From Pseudomonadota bacterium (lineage in GTDB: Bacteria; Pseudomonadota; Alphaproteobacteria; Rhizobiales; Devosiaceae), in the NCBI GenBank assembly GCA_023428425.1, contig JAEYYP010000103.1, forward strand, positions 1 through 7,397: a stretch of 7,397 nucleotides of DNA, read 5' to 3'. The notes under the pieces are model-generated. The model made no database searches. It was not told the origin of the DNA and was given only the letters and a program-made list of their open reading frames with translations. The number at the start of each line of letters is the position of its first letter. Position 1 is the stretch's first letter. A program made the translations under genes and the position numbers. Shown here piece after piece: positions 6,271 through 7,397 of the stretch.

Positions 6271-6288
6271 TCGGCGGGCCACAACCAA
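6260..6288 (-). promoter_or_regulatory. Possible integrase promoter overlapping the arm repeats
   Basis: Read on the minus strand, TTGGTT (6288-6283) and TAGAAC (6265-6260) are separated by 17 bases. Matches to the consensus are partial (three of six and four of six). The -10 lies within the repeat pair, so a protein bound there would be expected to block it. A start point near 6253 would leave a leader of about 28 bases. Confidence 0.3.
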
Positions 6289-6324
6289 CTGATCTTATTG
6301 ATCTGAAACGACAAGGGAGCGCAT

Positions 6325-6352
6325 TGGCTGGGGATCCAGGCGCCCCAGCCAC
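6325..6352. repeat. attR core with flanking 9-bp inverted repeat
   Basis: The exact 19-bp copy of the tRNA 3' end is at 6334-6352. The element-side flank TGGCTGGGG (6325-6333) is the perfect reverse complement of CCCCAGCCA (6343-6351), leaving nine bases ATCCAGGCG between. This is the layout of two inverted integrase core-binding sites around a short crossover region, one contributed by the element and one by the tRNA end. At attL the matching flank is host sequence and lacks this symmetry. Confidence 0.88.
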
Positions 6353-6368
6353 CGCGCTACGTTGCCCC

Positions 6369-7385
6369 CTACTCCCAGCCTTCCAGCACGATCTTGCCGA
6401 TGGACCGCCCGCTCTCCAGCGCGAGGTGGGCGCGCCGGAGGTTGTCCGGAGTGATGGGCCCGAAATGGGCGCCGAGGGTGGTGCGCAGGAGGCCTTCGTC
6501 CACCAGCCCCGCCACCTCCGAGAGGATGCGGTGCTGGGCGTCCATGTCCGGGGTCTCGAACATGGAGCGCGTGAACATGGACTCCCAGACGAGCGCGCCG
6601 CTCTTGGGCTTCAGCAGCGTGGCGTCAAGCGCGGCGGGATCGTCGATGACGCAGATGGCGCCCTGCGGCACCAGCGCCTCGACCAGCTGCGGCCAATGCT
6701 GGTGCGTGCCGGTGATGCTGAAGATGCGATGCGCGCCGCCGAGGCCGAGCGCCTTCAACTCCCCCGCGAGGGGCTTGGTATGGTCGATGACGTGGTCGGC
6801 GCCCAGTTCCGTCACCCAGGCGGCGCTCTCCGGCCGGGAGGCGGTGCCGACGAGGGTGGCGGAGGCGAGCCGGCGCGCCAACTGCACCGCCATGGAGCCG
6901 ACGCCGCCCGCCGCCCCGACGATCAGCAGCACCGTCTTGTCGTCGGCGACGCCACGCGGCAGGCGGAGGCGATCGAACAGGCTCTCATAGGCTGTGAGCG
7001 CGGTGAGCGGCAGGGCCGCGGCCTCTGCGAAGGACAGCGTCCTGGGCTTGCGTGCAGCGATGCGGGCATCCACCAGATGAAGCTCGGCATTGGTGCCCGG
7101 CCGGGTGATGGCGCCGGCATAATAGACCTCGTCCCCGACGCAGAACGCCCCGGCGTCGGCGCCCACCGCCTCGACCACGCCGGACGCATCCCAGCCGAGG
7201 ATCACTGGCGCCTCGGCCGTGCCCTGGCGGCGCATGCGCACCTTGGTGTCCACCGGATTGACCGAAATGGCCTTCACCCGCACCAGCAGGTCGCGCGGAC
7301 CCGGCACGGGGTCCGGCGCCTCGAAGGCGAACAGGGCGTCCGCGCTGTCGGCGGGGCGGGAGGCGACGTAACCGATGGCCTTCAT
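6369..7385 (-). CDS. Zinc-type alcohol dehydrogenase-like NADPH oxidoreductase
   Basis: A 338-residue medium-chain dehydrogenase/reductase, complete in the window, close in length and sequence style to the zinc-binding alcohol dehydrogenase-like family related to quinone oxidoreductases (TIGR02817 type). The N-terminal GroES-like domain includes VKAISVNPVDTKVRMR (37-52) and ILGWDASGVVEAVG (62-75). The Rossmann nucleotide-binding loop is VGAAGGVGSMA (156-166). The chain lacks the zinc-ligand cysteines of classical alcohol dehydrogenases, so a zinc-independent NADPH-dependent reduction of quinones or enones is more likely than alcohol oxidation; the true substrate cannot be read from sequence. 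The ATG at 7385 has AGAGAG six bases upstream. This is a host gene: its stop is only 16 bp from attR, so before insertion it lay convergent and close to the tRNA-Gln gene. Its GC content is visibly higher than that of the cargo ATPase gene. Confidence 0.88.
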   Translation of the reverse strand: MKAIGYVASRPADSADALFAFEAPDPVPGPRDLLVRVKAISVNPVDTKVRMRRQGTAEAPVILGWDASGVVEAVGADAGAFCVGDEVYYAGAITRPGTNAELHLVDARIAARKPRTLSFAEAAALPLTALTAYESLFDRLRLPRGVADDKTVLLIVGAAGGVGSMAVQLARRLASATLVGTASRPESAAWVTELGADHVIDHTKPLAGELKALGLGGAHRIFSITGTHQHWPQLVEALVPQGAICVIDDPAALDATLLKPKSGALVWESMFTRSMFETPDMDAQHRILSEVAGLVDEGLLRTTLGAHFGPITPDNLRRAHLALESGRSIGKIVLEGWE

Positions 7386-7397
7386 GACGATCTCTCT

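Larger units (their letters stand above)
142..6352. mobile_element. Integrative element inserted in tRNA-Gln
   Basis: The segment is bounded by exact 19-bp direct repeats (142-160 and 6334-6352) derived from the tRNA 3' end, giving an element length of 6192 bp (repeat start to repeat start). It carries a tyrosine integrase next to the right end, paired putative arm-type repeats near both ends, a RepA-like ATPase, a serine recombinase and one putative defence cargo gene. tRNA genes are the classic targets of tyrosine integrases, and duplication of the tRNA 3' end is the expected product. No capsid, tail, relaxase, type IV secretion or transposase gene is present, so it is neither a complete prophage nor a self-transmissible conjugative element. 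It could be a phage satellite or a mobilised genomic island. The cargo gene looks visibly less GC-rich than the flanking oxidoreductase gene, consistent with acquisition. Confidence 0.92.

Noticed and set aside
6291..6303. GATC-TTATT-GATC motif between arm repeats and attR as an IHF or methylation-controlled site
   Set aside because: It does not match the IHF consensus well, and two GATC sites 9 bp apart are too weak a signal without other support.
5107..6306. Plus-strand frames at 5107-5676 and 5683-6306
   Set aside because: Both are antisense to the complete tyrosine integrase and show no domain features.

Overview
The window holds a small integrative genetic element of about 6.2 kb inserted into a tRNA-Gln(UUG) gene of a GC-rich bacterial chromosome. 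The host looks like an alphaproteobacterium, probably Hyphomicrobiales-like. I infer this from the strong GC bias and style of the flanking alcohol-dehydrogenase-family gene and the integrase; nothing in the window fixes the genus.

Layout, left to right. (1) Host DNA with a putative promoter (44-70) and the tRNA-Gln gene (85-159). Its 3' end is the left attachment site, attL (142-160). (2) A left-end region (161-510) with a tandem pair of the 10-mer TTCTAGTACA, one doubtful small ORF and a hairpin. (3) Two minus-strand genes: a RepA-like AAA/RecA-fold ATPase with a C-terminal helix-turn-helix (511-1647), and a small serine recombinase of the resolvase/invertase type (1866-2444). (4) A 500-bp intergenic region rich in palindromes (2445-2947). 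(5) The cargo gene on the plus strand (2948-4594). It encodes an ABC-type ATPase fused to a DUF4435/TOPRIM-like domain, the architecture of a merged PARIS (AriA-AriB) or OLD-like anti-phage protein. (6) A minus-strand tyrosine integrase (4750-6225). (7) A right end with a second tandem pair of TTCTAGTACA (6247-6270), followed by attR (6334-6352), an exact 19-bp copy of the tRNA 3' end. (8) Host DNA again: a zinc-type alcohol dehydrogenase-like oxidoreductase on the minus strand (6369-7385).

How the parts fit together. The integrase probably binds the paired 13-bp-spaced repeats near each end (arm-type sites) and the 9-bp inverted repeat around the core at attR, and recombines within the 19-bp identity so that the tRNA gene is restored. 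The RepA-like ATPase may support replication of the excised circle or regulate the element. The serine recombinase may resolve multimers or invert a segment. No transposase, phage structural gene, relaxase or primase is visible, so the element is best described as a minimal integrative element or phage-satellite-like island. Its only evident cargo is a putative defence gene. The two ends, the integrase and the cargo are well supported by sequence. The antiphage role is an inference from domain architecture.
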